A stretch of 64,000 bases of DNA, taken from contig JAQJZZ010000001.1 in assembly GCA_030077755.1 (NCBI GenBank), forward strand, positions 1,116,001 through 1,180,000. Direction: 5' to 3'. The translations under genes and the position numbers were made by a program. A model generated the notes under the pieces. That model was not told where the DNA came from, did not search any database, and saw only the letters and a list, made by a program, of their open reading frames with translations. Of the stretch, positions 10,098-22,077 are shown piece after piece. Positions within the stretch are counted from its first letter, which is position 1, and the number at the start of each line of letters is the position of its first letter. The DNA is from Filosporella fistucella. Its lineage: Eukaryota; Ascomycota; Leotiomycetes; Helotiales.

Positions 10098-11271
10098 ATG
10101 TCTACAACCGAGACTATCACTGAGACCAGTTTACGGTTCAACAAACCCAAGGACTTGGTGGATTTCTCTGGGATGACCTTTGGGGATTGGAGGGACGAAT
10201 TTCACAAGAACGGATGTGTTGTACTGAAAAACGTCATCACACCAGAGCGGGCGCAACATTACCGGAAGAAGCAGATTCAATGGTTGCGAAACTTCGAACT
10301 TGGCTTCGATGAGAATGACGAGAACACTTGGACAGCTGAGCATCTCCCTGTTAGTTTCAAAGGAGGGTATGTGTTCATACATGAGTTTCTATGCATAAAA
10401 ATTGCTGACAACAACAGAATGTATTATGCCTACGGTTCTCCACACGAGAAAATGGCCTGGGAAGCAAGAACTGAGCCTTCTGTCATAGAGATATTTGAGA
10501 AGCTGTGGGGTACGAAAGAGCTTTTGTGCTCATTTGATGGGATGAACATTTCTCTTCCCCGACGAAAAGACCTTAATTGGAGCCCCTGGCCCCACTGTGA
10601 TCAGAACCCCGAGCGCAAAGGGTGAGTCCATGAAACGTTTAAAATTTACCATTCCTGATTGAGGATAGGATGCAAGCAGTTCAAGGCTTGCTGAACTATG
10701 CACCCAATGGACCCAAAGACGGCGGGCTGATGCTGATGAAAGGATCAGCAAGTCTGTTTGACGAATTCTTCTCCCAGAAGCGCGAGGCAGGTGACCATGA
10801 AGATGCACCGCCGCCTGAGTTAAAGTACATGGATCTCTTTTTGTTCAATTCTAAAGATCTCAAGTGGTTCGAGGACAGAGGATGTGAGATGATCAAGATC
10901 AACATGGAACCGGGTGACTTTGTTCTTTGGGATAGCCGGACGATGCATTATGCTTGCTTGCCGGAAGGAAATCAAATCCGCCACGTTCAATATGTTTGCA
11001 TGACACCTAGGAAGTTCGCAACTGAGGAGCAGCTTAAGCTCAAAACGGATTGTTTCCATAACTATATTGGCACTACACACTGGCCACATTGGTAAGCGGA
11101 CCCTCTTCTGAGTCTTGTCTTTTTCCCCTAACACCTTTCAGCAACATTCGTCCTGCAACAGAGCCCCCCATGAGGAATGGTGAGGTGTGCCCGAAGAACA
11201 GGAGTATTCCTTTCGAGGAGCCTGAGCTCACTGATTCGGTCCTCCGGTTGGCAGGAGTGAAACCTTATTAA
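10098..11271 (+). CDS. Phytanoyl-CoA dioxygenase (PhyH) family protein, copy 2
   Basis: A predicted Fe(II)/2-oxoglutarate oxygenase of 341 residues. Exons are 10098-10366, 10418-10621, 10669-11091 and 11142-11271 (introns 51, 47 and 50 bp, all GT-AG). The first intron is a multiple of three and free of stops, so it could be misread as coding; removing it gives FKGGMYYAYGSPHEK, which aligns with the paralogue. Iron ligands are H-C-D in WPHCDQNP and the distal His in DSRTMHYAC, with an Arg about ten residues later. It aligns along its whole length with copy 1, but the two genes share no intron position, so the duplication is probably old or one copy was acquired separately. It is transcribed away from copy 1 from a common intergenic region, which suggests joint regulation. 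The substrate is unknown. Confidence 0.88.
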
Positions 11272-11806
11272 CGTTGTTCCAGGATATTAGCAAGACATTC
11301 TTCATGCTTGGGTCTGATATCTCAATCTTGGACTCTCAATATATAATTACACACCTTTGGCAATACTTCTTCCATGAGTACTCCGTGTTCGACTGTTCAA
11401 CCTGATAGATAAACCCTTAGATCCATGAAATTTCCTCGGCAGTACAGACCAGTGAACTCACGAAATTGAAAAGAGACAAGAAAATCCGAACTTTAATTTA
11501 TGTGAATGTCAGACATTATTATGGCCGCTTCGCTAAATAACACCATGATAGATCCCACACATGGTGCATTTTCTACCACAAACGGCTCTGCCTGTATATT
11601 TCATACCACAAAGAGACCAGCCATGTATAATTCCATCATACCCCTCTTTGCTATGAGATCCACGGTTTGAGTTAGAAAGATACTTGAAAGCCATTGCAAT
11701 TCCTCGGGAGGTATAGGTAACGTAACACTACATTTGAATATTTTGAAAATCTAAGAGTCAATCCAAGCCTGAAAATGCGACAGGGAAGCATTCTGCCCAT
11801 CCATTT
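11272..11806. other. Convergent intergenic region
   Basis: 535 bp between the 3' ends of PhyH copy 2 and the first MFS gene. AT-rich, with no gene or notable repeat seen. Confidence 0.6.
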
Positions 11807-13705
11807 CTAGCCCTTGCTTTTCTTTAGCTCTTTCTTCACTTTTCTTCTCTCCTCTTCCAACACTCGCTTGATCTCTTCAGCTTTAATCCCCGTTTCTGTC
11901 ACAGTATGCTCTCTCGACAATGGCTTATCTTGCACACACAGACTACACAATATCGAAAGGACACCCAGCGCAACATACATGATCCACATTCCTAACATAG
12001 CCTTCAAGAATGCCTTGTGGGCAGCTATCCTTGCCGCTTCCGGAAGCAAGGCTATACGTTCAACATTCGCCACCGCGTTGCGACCAGTCAGCAGCTCCGC
12101 AACTGAAGATCCTACTTCCGAGACTAGCACTGAATGCTGGTGTTGTACTGCGTTCTGAAAAACCGCAGTACTGACGACGATGGTGATACTGGCCGAAAGA
12201 TTGTTCAAGAAGTTGAACGTCGAAGCGGCAGCTGCGTGATCTGCCTGTGACGATGAAGCCTGCACGGCGAGAAGGGGACATTGAAAATTGGGACCGATGC
12301 CAATACCAGCAATGATCTGGTAGATTATTATCTTATTCAATTGTTGGGTGAGCGGGAGATTGATGAATAGCCCAAAGCCGAGGACCATGACGCAAGTCCC
12401 GACGCGCATAACGACAAGATATTTTCCTGTACGACGCACGACTAGACCTGCTACGCAATTGCTGATAGAAAGCGAGATTGTGAGCGGCAGTAAATATACG
12501 CCAGACATTAGCGGTGTGGTGCCAAGGACTCCTTGGAGATAGAGAGGCAGGAAATATGCGCCGCCGACGAGGCACATACTGTGGAAGCAACATACACCCA
12601 GAGCGGAGATGCTCGTGCGGTTGCTCAACACGCGTATGGGCATCAACGGGTATTTAGCCATTTTCCATTCCACGAGGGCAAACAGGGCTGCTAGAAATCC
12701 ACCGCAAATGAGGAAACTCAGAATGATGGGTGAGGACCAGGCGTGCTCGACACCACCCATCTGCAAACCCAGCAGTAGGAGTACGGCTCCGCTTATCATT
12801 AAGACACCCCCGAGCCAATCTATCCTTGTGATGCCTTCCCAAAATTTTGTTTTGGGTGTGTGAACATTCAACTTGATTATGATGACGAGTGCGGAGACTG
12901 CTGTGGAAGGCACTGAAATCCGGATTGTAAGTTCAGGATGACTTAATTTTTAGGAGATGCCTACGACGCACGGTTGATAAAGAAACACCATTTCCAAGAT
13001 GCTCTCGTTGTCAATATGCCTCCCAATAGTGGACCGATAGCACTAGCGAAAGCCCAAGTCATGCCAATGATTCCAAAGTAAACTGGTCGTTCTCTGACAA
13101 ACTCTCAGCAGATATAATATCTTCGCCTACGTACAGAATACGAAATTTCACATACCTCATGGAAAACGAATCCGAAATACATATAGACACCAGTATACTT
13201 ATCCCACCGCCACCAACTCCTTGCAGTGCTCGTGCAAGAATTAACCACATCATATTTGTCGCAGTACCACATAATAAGCTGCCAATAAAGAACGCCATGA
13301 TTGCGAGCAACAGGAGCGGTTTTCGTCCCCAGATATCGCTGAGCTTCGCCCACACAGGCACAGTAACAGCTGTCGCGAGGACATAGGAGGATCCGATCCA
13401 GGCGTAGCCAGCTGCCGATTGAAGCTGAGATGTGATGGCCGGAAGTGCGGTTGTAGTTATTGTGGTGTCGAGAGCAACCAGGAAGTTAGCAAGCTATTTT
13501 TGTGGTCAATATAATATGTTTGGCTTGGATATTTCCTTCTACTGATAATTGGCTGTGAAGGTCCTCTTACTGATAGAGCTGACATCAATAGAGTCTTTTC
13601 AAGTTTGGTCATTGCTGGTCTTGGCTCTTCCATTGGTTCTGATTCAATTTCTTGGTCCGTAATATGGATACTGGGAGCCAGCTGCTTCTCGAGAATGAAA
13701 GACAT
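11807..13705 (-). CDS. MFS transporter, drug:H+ antiporter (DHA14-like)
   Basis: A multi-pass plasma-membrane or vacuolar exporter of 566 residues. Minus-strand exons are 13571-13705, 13156-13493, 12972-13093 and 11807-12912 (introns 77, 62 and 59 bp). Start 13705 (MSFILEKQ) has a good context; an in-frame ATG at 13762 would add 19 residues. After a polar N-terminus the first membrane helix is SLANFLVALDTTI, the usual opening of this family. Motif A is seen as AKLSDIWGRKPLL and the antiporter motif C as GPLLGGIL, followed by FINLPSTAV at the last splice junction. The length fits the 14-helix class, and the C-terminus is a Lys/Glu-rich tail. Such pumps often serve export of metabolites or toxic substrates of a neighbouring pathway; the substrate is unknown. 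Confidence 0.9.
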
Positions 13706-14962
13706 TTCCCAGAATGTGTAGAGGGCAAGTAACAGGGTGTATTTAGAAGGATATGATATCACGACAGTATGTGATATGGTGCATGGAACATATAATTTAT
13801 GTCGCTGTTTTTTTCACGTCGGTCGAGGGAGATGCTCGGGACAAGGTACCTCACAAGAAGAGACAAACCGTTCAATACGGTTAGACATATTCCCTTAGCA
13901 TATGACCTCCGAATACTCGATTGGTCTAGTAGGTAGTTTTTATTTAAGGTAATTGCGAATTTCCAGGCCAGATTATTAACTATCAGCTTTTAGGTTTACC
14001 CCCTATTCGGATCGGCTCGGTTCAGTTGGTGCTCGGCTTCGGCGATTTCGGGGGCAAAAGGGGGGCCCAAACTGGCCCGGTCACTAAGGTCCTTAGGCAG
14101 GCAAACCTGTGAATGTGGGGTTGAGGGGGAGGGATTGGAAATGGGACTGGAAATGGGACTGGGAGTGGAGACACCCAAAAACGCCAGTTCACTATAGTTT
14201 AAATGGTATGCACACAACGCTTTATAGGTTTAATCCTACTTCCCTCTTATATTAGTATTTATAATAACTAAGTCTAATAGTTCGCTTCTTTGAATTTTCC
14301 TAAATTATAAGTTTCAAAGAATATTAGTTAAAGTTCTCGAGCCAATCGAAAATCGCCTAAAGGCAAGCGAATTTTGCAGGGAAAAACTATATTTTCGATT
14401 TTCTAATTTGCTTATACGGTAATTCAATAAAGTATTACGGTATTTAGAATCCGAGTAGGCTATTTCATAGCTTTTACTCGAATAAAAAGGGTTTCAAAGT
14501 CGAAATTTTGGTAAAAGGTAAAGAGTTGCGAAAGTTCGGCAAGTGATTTACCCGAATTTCGGTGTAAAAAGAGGCTTGCGTGGAGACTTTTGGACGGCAA
14601 CCGACTGTATGGCATTATGTGGATTGCATAGGTAGGCAAAGCAAGGCTAGGACGTTAGCAAATCACGTTCGGAAATGGAAGCTTTCAGTGAGGCCGTCGA
14701 TAATTTGTATGAAGATGCACAGAATGATTTTAGCTTATAGCATAGAATCGCGAATTTATAACACAATGGAGGTTCCGCACAAAATACCTTTGTAGGAGCA
14801 ACGAGAACATCCATATAAATTATGAAGCACAAAGACAAATCAAAATTGCCACTCAAATTTCGAACACATCCGACTTTCGCATCTCCCCTCCTTAAATCAT
14901 ATACAGGTACCATCCCACGTCTCATCTTTGATCAGCAACTTCAAACTTGCATGCAGATTCAC
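13706..14962. other. Intergenic region with AT-rich island
   Basis: 1257 bp between the two MFS genes. From about 14200 to 14580 the sequence is visibly AT-rich with repeated TTTC/GAAA-like strings, unlike its flanks. A GGAAATGGGACT tandem pair lies at about 14135-14160. Short stop-interrupted frames near 14580-14800 resemble nothing with confidence. A decayed, possibly RIP-mutated transposon remnant is the favoured reading. Confidence 0.4.
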
Positions 14963-16856
14963 CTAGCCCATACTAGCCTTTTTGGTATTTTCAACTGCAG
15001 TCCAGGGAGCGACAAACTTCCTGATGTGCTTGCCAGTCAAGTACACCGCCACACCAAGAACACCGAAGACAGCCGTGATTCCCCCAAAGAGCCCGAATGC
15101 GCCGTCATAGCCATGGTTAGAATAGAGGGAGACGGTGCCGTAGCTGAGGCAGAAACTGATGACGCCGCGCATAGCGCAGAGGACAACCAGTGAAGATGCT
15201 GCTCGTGTGGGATATGCATCGAGGAGATAAGTTATGCCAGCGGTGTTTGCGCCTATGAAGGTAAAATAATCTGGGAGGAGGAATTGAGGTGAGTCGAGAT
15301 GTTATGGAAAGTAACATATTAAGTCATGCTGGAGAAACTTACATCCATTGAGAGTGAAAACGATTGCCATCCAGTGGTATCGTTCAGGGAACGCGGCTGC
15401 CTGTCCGTAGATGACGGCGAACATAATTCCTAACAAAAGAGGAGCAATGAGTGTAAGAAGTCGGTGCTCTGGCTCGTGAACGCCGCCATTGCGACGGGCC
15501 ATGAATTTGACAATGATATCTGAGCCATAGCCGAGCATTGGGACACAGAGGAAGGCAACGACAACTTGTCCTGCCTGTGCCACGCTGATGTATTTGTCGG
15601 CCCAGTGGAAGGGTCCGCTAAGTATATTACCATATGTTACACCCATGGCGATGTTGATGCCGAGGAAGATTCCATTCATGCTGAGGACCCAAAATACATT
15701 CGGAAAGAAGAATAACTGGAACATGTGTTTGAGGCAGTGAAAAGCCTCACTCCAATCGGCATCGTTGACGAAGAGGCGCATGTCTGATTTGAATGTGCGT
15801 GGCAGATAGTTCTCAAAATTAAGAATCCGCTCATCGTTGACCGTCATGACATGGCTAGCTTCCTTGGGAATCTCAGGATCAAGGCCGCGCACCAGGCAGC
15901 TGGGGTTGCCATGTTCGATAGTTGTGCCTGTATACGCCGTCAGAGGGCGTATGTATTTAGTCTCTGGAACAAAAAAGATGGCCACAATGAATACGCCGCT
16001 ACTAAGCCCAGCGAATAAGTAATACCAGGCCTGCCAGCCGACTGTTGATGCAATATAACTGGTCAAGATTATCAGTGTGCCACTTATCACAGTTTGAATC
16101 GATGAGAAAAACTGTTGGTATCTGGCACGTTCGTGGAGAAAGAAGACTTCCTGAGACACGAAGTTAGCAATGAATAGGTGGAAAGAACGGGAATCTAACC
16201 GAAATCATTAGCGGGCAAAGAGCTTCACTCTGACCAGCAGCCAACCCAAGAATGCACCGTGCAGCAAAGTGCCATGCATAACTTGTGTTGGTAGCACATA
16301 AGATCAATGAAACTACCTGAACGACACAAGAGACGAGAAAGACTGGACGACGACCGACTGCAAGGGCAATAGGCATAGAAATGACGTTGCCAATTCCCAT
16401 AAAAAGTGATGGATCTGTGGAGTTTAGCTAATATATTTTCAGCGTAAGGAAATCACTTACAAGTCAGCAATGCACTAATGTCGTTGTAGGTCTTTCCTTG
16501 TGCTGCATATCCGGGTATGAAATACACCAACATTCCTCCCAAGCCAGAAACGGAAGTGAGTCCCATAGTAGAATCTGGATTGCCATTGTTAGAGTTTGCA
16601 ACCCAGCAAAGCCTATTATAGTGTCTTTGGACTCACACAAGCAGGTACAGCTCAAAATAAGTAGCTTGTGCCACAAGGCTATGTTGAGAGGGTCTCTTGG
16701 GTCTTGGCTGGGAGTAGGAATTAAGATGACTCCCTGGTCGCAGGTGAGCTGGACAGTGCCATCGTGATTTTTTTCAGTAGATCCGGTCGTAGAAACCGGA
16801 CGAAATTCAATATGTTCCCCGACGGAGGCGCTGGCGCTCTTCGAGTCTTGTGCCAT
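14963..16856 (-). CDS. MFS transporter (DHA1-like)
   Basis: A multi-pass membrane transporter of 554 residues. Minus-strand exons are 16637-16856, 16461-16574, 16200-16414, 15343-16150 and 14963-15270; introns are 62, 46, 49 and 72 bp, all GT-AG. The start at 16856 (MAQDSKS) has an ATCATGGCA context. A cytosolic N-terminus with DPRDPLNIALWHK precedes the first helix, as in many fungal DHA1 carriers. The third exon shows PIALAVGRRPVFL (motif A-like), and the long loop between helices 6 and 7 (about residues 250-320) carries PRTFKSDMRLF. The final exon restores YYFTFIGANTAGITYLLDAYPTR. It is transcribed in the same direction as the first MFS gene but is a clearly different family, so this is not a local duplication. 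The substrate is unknown. Confidence 0.9.
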
Positions 16857-17947
16857 GATGGTGTGAGGAGTAGAGTCAAATAGGCACTGCCAACACTTGA
16901 CAATTGGTGGTGCTGTGTAGTGGTGAAATTGTGACGATAATCGACAAGTTCTCTCTCTGTCCAAGCCGCTCCTTCAAGGGAGCTGGAAAGATTTTATTAT
17001 TGGCCGACTGCTGCCAACATTCTGGCAAAACAACTCGTTGAGAAGACAGCAACGACGATGTTTTAAGTATTTGACATGCTTCATGTCTTCAAAGATATGT
17101 CTGGGTAGAGTTTGTGCACTGCATTTTCAGCCTTGATCACTTAGCATACCTTACAGTACCCATCGGTGCCAAGTTCCTCCTGAGCAAGCCCCGAATTGCG
17201 GGGTTTGCGGGGAAAACGCAAAGCGGGATGTGGGCTGGAAGGTTTCCAAAGTCGAAGATCGGATGCTTAGAAACATTGGAAGTTATTACCAAGTCCTCGG
17301 AAAGTGGGTTTGCATGAGTTGGGTTCTCCTTTGACTCAGGAAAGTCCGGCATGTTCATTTGCCATTCAGGTAATCTTGTCTTCGGCTTGCTCTCGGGCTT
17401 TTAGCGTACCGAGAGTACTTAATTGTACAGGTTAAGGCAAATCATACATTCTCCTCCGCTCCGAAGTCAATTCTCCTCCGCTCCGAGGTCAAATGTTGTG
17501 GGCTGGGCTCGGGCTGGCTGCTAATTCGAGGATTGTGTGGTTGCTTTTGCCGTTGGTGAAAGTGAGGTGGAGCCAGCTCTCCACGGCGACCTAAGTAGGT
17601 AGGTATGAACATTGGCTTCAAACACATTTCGTTGCCAATGTCAATGTCAATTCGACAAAGGCAGATAGAGGTGGCATTTGAATACGCAGGGGGTCAAGAG
17701 GCCAAACATGGGGTAGCTACCCCTCTACGGTAGGATCTCTAAGCTACCAACCATATAGCTTCATACGGCTCATATAGCTGATGCCCCTTCACCACCTCTG
17801 ATCACCTTTCGTCACCTTTCATAACCTTTGCCAATTCTCCCAAACCAAGAGCCTGCCAAAGTACACAAGGAAGTCGACGGCAAAAACACAAAAAGAAATT
17901 TAATAACTTGCGTTAATTATTCTCCATAGAATCTAGCTGTCTTTGCA
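16857..17947. other. Divergent intergenic region between MFS and hydrolase genes
   Basis: 1091 bp. It holds a 22-bp tandem duplication (17448-17491) and no gene. The AT-rich stretch just before 17948 is probably the hydrolase leader. Confidence 0.6.
17448..17491. repeat. 22-bp tandem duplication
   Basis: Two 22-bp copies of ATTCTCCTCCGCTCCGA-GTCA, differing at a single base. Confidence 0.85.
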
Positions 17948-19796
17948 ATGCCGCCGCCAGTTCAAACCGCACGGAAGCGCATCGCAGAACCCAAGATCGG
18001 CGAGAATGGATACCAAGGCTTTCATCCAGGCAAAATCGAGATTCTGCCTGCAGGCTGGAACGGACACAATGCAAAGCCTCTGAAAAGTGACATCCGTGTA
18101 CAGAATGATGTTGAAATCGTCGTTCGGGATGGCTGCAGGCTTTATGTTGATATATACCGGCCCGAAGGAATTTCGGAAAAAATCCCGGCAATTCTCAGTT
18201 GGTCCTTCTACGGCAAGAAGTACAGTGCCTTGGAAATGCTTCCTATGTGCGTTTGGAACTGTTGTGTCCCCAGATCAGATCTCAGTGGCATAGAAAAGTT
18301 TGAGGGTCTGGATCCTCAGGCATGGTGCCCAAAGGGTTACGCTATTGTCAGTGTTGACACACGAGGCGCTGGGAACAGTGACGGCGAGATCTGTGTCATG
18401 GGTCAGCAGGACGCAGAGGATGGCTACGATGTTGTCGAGGCAATCGCCAAAATGGATTGGTGCAACGGGTCTATTGGGATGGCCGGAAACTCAGCTCTTG
18501 CCATTTCCCAATGGTTCATTGCTGCCCAGCAACCTCCTTCGCTGAAAGCAATTGCACCCTGGGAGGGATCTGGCGACATTTATCGCGAGCAGTTCTGCCG
18601 TGGAGGTTGGTTCTCCATGAGCAATTTCGATTTAATCGCCAAGGCTATAGTTCGTGGTCAACCTCACTCAGGCTTGGAGGACTTCGAAGAGATGTACCGA
18701 CGATCACCTGTCTCTAGCCCATTCTGGGAAGATAAAAGAGTCGATATGACCAAGATCAAATGCCCAGCGTACATTCGTGGCTCTGATGTAAGCTCTATCC
18801 ACACCATGGGATCTGTACGAGCCTTCCTCGAGATACCCCACAACGAGAAATGGATCCAATGGGGAAGCAAGCAGGAATGGTATGAGCTTTACAGCATACC
18901 TCATGCTATGGAAGAGCTGACCGATTTCTTCGACCGCTATTTGAAAGGTAAAAAGAATGACTGGCTCAAGACTCCCAAGGTCCGCTGGTCTGCACTTCAA
19001 TTCGGAGATCGGGAAGCTATCGACGACATTGTGCTCGAAGATTTCCCGGCACCCAACACCCAATACCGAGAGCTATTCCTCCACAATGGTACCCTCCATG
19101 GCAGACCTCAAGAGAACCCCTTTTCTGTTTCCTACGATTCGGAAAAGCACGAGTCCTTTGTTGAATTTGTGCACACGTTTGATGTGAAATCCCGCTTGAT
19201 AGGCCTCCCAAAGGCGATCTTATACATGTCCTGCAACGACCGCGACGATTTTACTGTCTTCGTCATTCTTCGGAAGAAGGACAAAAATGGGAAGGATTTA
19301 ATGCACTTGAATTTTCCTTTCGCCGCAACGCCTATCAAGAGTATCGACGAGATCCCACCCAAGGATCGAGCGAGTCTTAATCTCCACCTCGGGTCTAGCG
19401 GTATCCTACGCGCCTCTCATCGAGCCATAGACCACGCTCGCAGTATCCATCCTCAATTCCCTTTCCACCCTCACAAATCTCAGGAGAAAGTCTCACCAGG
19501 GACAATTGTGAAACTTGAGATTGGTATCTGGGCTATGGGTGTTGACTTTGAGGCTGGAGAGTCGATTAGTGTTAGGGTAAGTGCCTTTTGAATTTACCTG
19601 CATCATCCATTTCCCGTAATTTGATTAACTGACATACCTGGGTTTGACATAGATCGGTGGTCAATTCCCTAGCATCGACGAGTATAAGAGCTTTTCTGGA
19701 CCGAGGCCAGATCATGAATTAAACAAGGGAAAGCATTTCCTTCATTCGGGGGGAGAATACCCAAGCTCGGTTATCTTGCCTTTCGTAGATTTCTAG
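17948..19796 (+). CDS. CocE/NonD-type alpha/beta hydrolase (X-Pro dipeptidyl-peptidase S15-like)
   Basis: A predicted serine hydrolase (esterase, amidase or acyl-peptidase type) of 590 residues. Exons are 17948-19576 and 19653-19796, with a 76-bp intron; SVR joins IGGQFPSIDEYKS. The catalytic core shows SVDTRGAGNSDG, the block around QDAEDGYDVVEAIA with MDWCNGSIGMAG, and the nucleophile in GMAGNSALA (Ser182), the form G-N-S typical of CocE/NonD proteins. IHTMG near residue 285 is at the position usually holding the conserved acid/His loop. The C-terminal part is a jelly-roll-like domain of the X-Pro peptidase type. No signal peptide is seen, so a cytosolic location is likely. Natural substrates of fungal members are mostly unknown; next to transporters and oxygenases a role in breaking an ester or amide bond of a shared substrate is possible. 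Confidence 0.87.
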
Positions 19797-20857
19797 AAAA
19801 TCCTAGCGAAATAGACAAGTGATGACAAGTGCTGAAATAAGATACTATAAGTTATACTGAATCGAAAACCGATTATGTTACAAAATGCTCTAATAAAGTG
19901 TAACTTCTTACAATCAGGACTCGATTTCTACGAGAATGTTGTCTGCGTTGATGTCTGTTCATGACTTAGTATAGAAAATTCACCCCTCACATTCTCTACT
20001 TAGTAGGTCCCATCACGCTGAATGGAATTATCCGTCTGGTGTCGTTGTGGTGGATCATCCGCAAAGCTTCGAGCCCGCATCGCATTCAGTGAAATTGAAA
20101 CGGGTCGAGGACGACCATATGGCTGCTGGCTACGACGGGGAGGAAAAGAAATTTTCACCTCAAGTTGGAAAATAGTAATACCAAACTGAAATTCGACCTT
20201 CAACCCAGCCTACCGGGCAATTTGAGCCGGGAAGGGATGAGAAGCTGGTCATCATCTTCTGGTTTGAGTCGTACTATTGTGAAAAGCCCATGTGGTCGAG
20301 CAACTTGTATATATTGTGTTAATCAGCAGTAAATGTAGTGTTGACACAAAGTGCAACTAGAGGATTGACTTCCAGACAGGGACGTACAAAATTGCAACTA
20401 GTCGATCAAGCCGCAGGTATTCGTCATAGTGTAATTGAGTATATGTGAGATTCTGTGCTCGATAGGTATGAAACCACAATCTGGGATGCACTACTATTGG
20501 ATGTAATATATCAAATTGAAATAAAGTTGGCCGGTGAAGGCCTAAAGGTTGGTAAGTAGTAAAGGGACATAGATACCTGGGTACCTAGGTATAGACGCAA
20601 GCTGCTAGGGCTAAGTTAGACAAAGTGAACCCTGGCTTTTGGGCGTTGCGGGGTCGTCCCTAGGTACCTATCTACTACCTACAGTACCTATTTTAAGCTT
20701 CCGTTGCCATGGTTCGCGCTTCAACCAGCTGACCAAAACAAAACCCCTCCAGTCTGTCAAACACATCATACCTACCTCTACCCATTACTGTGCAAACCAC
20801 ATCCCACGAAATATCAGTTCCATCCGTCCCATAATTACTAGCAACGTCAAAGCAAAC
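19797..20857. other. Intergenic region
   Basis: 1061 bp with no gene seen. Palindromic CCTAGGTACC-type strings occur at 20575-20592 and 20658-20670, just upstream of the RPEL gene. Confidence 0.6.
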
Positions 20858-21484
20858 ATGGCAGAAAACACTGAGCCCCGCGAAGCTGTCATCGATGAAG
20901 CTCCTATTTCTCCAGTCAGACCAAATATGTCTGGCAGGAAAGACAGTCTCGAGAAGCATCTGCAGCATCGACCCGACCCAAAGGACCTTATAGACCGTCA
21001 CATCTTGATGGCAGACCCCTCCGTCGCACCGTATGTACCCTAAGCTGTTTCGTGCTACATCTCGTTGTAGTGGACTTGTTGTGCTGACTGCGGGGTAAAT
21101 AGATCTCTTCATGCTGCTGCCGTTGAGCTCGAGCGTCATAGAGCAACAGACAGCCTTAAGAAAGGTCTTGAACATCGCCCACAACGTGAAGATCTAGTTG
21201 AGCGTATGTTTATTGGGCCTCTGCCTAACAGCGAAGAACTGTGACTAATCTCTTTGGCAGGCAACATCCTTCCTGAATCAAACATTGCTCCCGCAATCCA
21301 AAGCCAGAAAAGAGAACTTGAAAAGCACATGCGCGCCGATAGTCTCAACGAGAAATTGGCCCACCGCCCCGATCCAAAGGATTTGGTGAAGGAAGGTATT
21401 CTGCAAGAGGATCCTACGGAAGCAGACAAATTGTACGAGAAACGAATCGAGGAGGAATATGCTAAGCGTGAAGGAGGAGCATGA
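20858..21484 (+). CDS. RPEL-repeat protein
   Basis: A small soluble protein of 165 residues. Exons are 20858-21030, 21103-21203 and 21261-21484 (introns 72 and 57 bp). Three RPEL motifs of the form LxxxLxxRPxxxxLxxxxIL are seen: about residues 28-50 (SLEKHLQHRPDPKDLIDRHIL), about 73-95 (SLKKGLEHRPQREDLVERNIL) and about 117-139 (SLNEKLAHRPDPKDLVKEGIL). RPEL motifs in animal MRTF and Phactr proteins bind G-actin, and actin binding here is an inference from that family. The second repeat is completed only after splicing. The rest is charged and probably helical. No other domain is present, so it is essentially an RPEL array. Confidence 0.85.
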
Positions 21485-22077
21485 CTGAACATTCAAAATG
21501 CTATTGGCGTACTTGGGAAATTACTGGGCTTGGGATGGGAAGAATTTGACTACGAGGGCTATGGCCATTTCGTTTTCATAAAGGAAATTGTTGTTGTCGA
21601 CCGAATCTTTTTGTTTATGCACCCATTTGAAATTGGACTTCCAGCTCTTATCCGACGTGAATCTCGTGTACTTGCCTCGCTCGGTAGGTGTACGCCATTG
21701 TATTATTACTTGTAATGGTCCAGAATGTCTTTATCGCAGACATGAAGATTGTCCACATACACATTTCGCTGCTTTTGAAAAGAGGACCTTCTAGAACCTA
21801 TTTCCGACCCGATAATCGATTGCCGCTATCGTAGTAGTGTCGAAGGAATGTAGTAACTTAACAGGTAGGCAAAACGACAAAATCAATACCTAAAAACACG
21901 ATATCACGTGCCTTCGTGTTTACGCGACGAATTGGAATGTAACAAATGTCCAGGTTTCCGATTTTGTCACACAACTACTCTACAAGCAGAAACTATATGA
22001 CGATTCTGCCTGGCCAGATGACATGAAAGTCGTCTTAATTTCGTGCACATGGAATGCTATGAACCAGACGTGCCGCA
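21485..22077. other. Intergenic region
   Basis: 593 bp between the RPEL gene and the polymerase gene, with no gene or strong repeat seen. Confidence 0.6.

Noticed and set aside
10367..10417. Reading through intron 1 of PhyH copy 2 as coding
   Set aside because: The 51-bp segment is open, but it has GTATGT..CAG borders, and its removal restores alignment with copy 1.
14580..14925. Short frames possibly from a transposase
   Set aside because: They are interrupted by stops on both strands and no transposase motif could be identified.
1..20000. A nicotinate-use cluster based on the first gene
   Set aside because: Nicotinate phosphoribosyltransferase is a housekeeping NAD salvage enzyme, and none of the molybdo-hydroxylases known from nicotinate catabolism are present.
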